Source: Methanoregula sp.
Lineage (GTDB): Archaea; Halobacteriota; Methanomicrobia; Methanomicrobiales; Methanospirillaceae
Direction of reading: 5' to 3'
DNA length: 7,576 bases
Assembly: GCA_026394635.1 (NCBI GenBank)
Contig: JAPKXV010000175.1
Span: 1-7,576, forward strand
In this document: positions 7,088 through 7,576 of the stretch, piece after piece
How the letters are laid out: every line of letters starts with the position of its first letter
Position numbering within the stretch: position 1 is the stretch's first letter
Program-made: the position numbers and the translations under genes
Notes under the pieces: generated by a model
What the model was told of the DNA's origin: nothing
What the model saw: only the letters and a program-made list of their open reading frames with translations
Database searches by the model: none

Positions 7088-7100
7088 CAAAAATATTTAT
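7088..7100 (+). promoter_or_regulatory. Probable archaeal promoter (TATA box) of the divergent surface-protein gene
   Basis: The AT-rich element ACAAAAATATTTA with the next base resembles an archaeal BRE plus TATA box, centred about 45 bp before the ATG at 7140. A start about 25 bp downstream would leave a short leader containing the ribosome binding site at 7129-7133. A second, weaker TATAAC at 7121-7126 is too close to the ATG for this spacing. Confidence 0.45.
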
Positions 7101-7128
7101 CCTGTTCAAATGATATTCTTTATAACGT

Positions 7129-7133
7129 GAGGT
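7129..7133 (+). promoter_or_regulatory. Ribosome binding site of the surface-protein gene
   Basis: GAGGT lies 6 nt upstream of the ATG at 7140 and matches the archaeal 16S tail complement. It favours this ATG over the in-frame ATG three codons later. Confidence 0.55.
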
Positions 7134-7139
7134 TGAGAA

Positions 7140-7576
7140 ATGAAAACAATGGGGAATAAAATCCCTTTTCCGGCAATCGTCCTGCTCTTTGTAGCAATGT
7201 GTATCGTAGTACCCGTGACTGCAGCAAGCGGAACCGTGACCATCACACTCCGTGGATCGGGCGGATATAATTTAGGGGATACAATTATCGTTGATGGAGC
7301 AACACCACCATGATCAAGATTACAGGACCCGGGTTACCTTCAGAAGGTGTCCCACTCTATGACTTGGCAGGAGTGCCCGGATCAGGAAATACCGCCAACG
7401 TAAATGCCGATGGGAAATGGACATTCCGTTGGGACACCCCGAAGGACTCGTCGAAATTGCAGACCGCAAAATACACCATTATTGCATCGGACAGCATGTA
7501 CCCCGAAAAGACTTCGACAACTGCGATAATGCTGACAAAACCGCAAATTTACATGACGGTAAAGCCATCTTCCGCT
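7140..7576 (+). pseudogene. Secreted surface-type protein with an apparent frameshift at 7310-7313; 3' end outside window
   Basis: The first frame (7140-7313) encodes 57 residues. It has a signal peptide: a basic start, the hydrophobic stretch FPAIVLLFVAMCIVVPV, and a likely cleavage in VTAAS around residue 28-29. Mature sequence begins GTVTITLRGSGGYNLGDTII and stops at TGA. A second frame opens at an ATG overlapping that stop (ATGA, from 7310) and stays open to the window end for 89 residues, including KITGPGLPSEGVPLYDLAG, DGKWTFRWDTP and KYTIIASD. Joined, the halves resemble the N-terminal repeat-like domain of Methanomicrobiales secreted proteins (I believe Pfam DUF3821), so this is most simply one gene interrupted by an indel. 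Alternatives are a sequencing or assembly error, or two genes coupled through the ATGA overlap; the second half alone has no signal peptide. The domain's function is unknown, and a cell-surface or S-layer-associated role is inferred. It is divergent from the acs operon with no evident functional link. Confidence 0.6.

Noticed and set aside
1..7576. CRISPR array, tRNA or rRNA gene, insertion sequence, attachment site
   Set aside because: No regularly spaced repeats, transposase motifs, terminal inverted repeats or RNA-gene-like segments were seen; almost all bases are accounted for by protein genes.

Overview
The window looks like a piece of a methanogen-type archaeal chromosome, most probably order Methanomicrobiales. 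Three things point there. Ribosome binding sites are strong and archaeal. TATA-like promoters lie about 25 bp before the expected transcript starts. The secreted protein at the right edge resembles a surface-protein domain I know from Methanomicrobiales. This assignment is inference; no rRNA or core methanogenesis gene is present.

Positions 1 to 6977 hold a tightly packed minus-strand operon of five genes, in transcription order: acsB (acetyl-CoA synthase), acsD and acsC (small and large subunits of the corrinoid iron-sulfur protein, CFeSP), acsV (RACo-type reductive activator of the corrinoid protein), and a methyltransferase of the UROD/MetE-like superfamily. That last gene resembles the folate-independent 'core' methionine synthases and runs off the left edge. 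Gaps between genes are only 6, 1, 0 and 3 nt, so translation is probably coupled. No CO dehydrogenase (acsA/cdhA), CODH maturation gene or methyl-pterin:CFeSP methyltransferase (acsE) is visible. Nothing can be said about genes left of position 1.

Positions 6978 to 7139 are a short divergent intergenic region with one likely promoter for each direction. From 7140 rightward on the plus strand is a secreted surface-type protein. Its reading frame breaks at 7310-7313 and continues in another frame to the window edge.

The acs genes resemble bacterial (acetogen-type) Wood-Ljungdahl proteins more than archaeal Cdh proteins. AcsB keeps the extra N-terminal region missing from archaeal CdhC, and the activator has the bacterial RACo layout rather than that of archaeal RamA. 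The leading hypothesis is a transferred bacterial-type module. AcsB would exchange the methyl group of acetyl-CoA with CFeSP, AcsV would keep the cobalt reduced, and the terminal methyltransferase would pass the methyl group to homocysteine (or another thiol). If no CODH is encoded elsewhere, this would be an acetyl-CoA-to-methionine methyl route, comparable to the incomplete Wood-Ljungdahl pathway described in Dehalococcoides.
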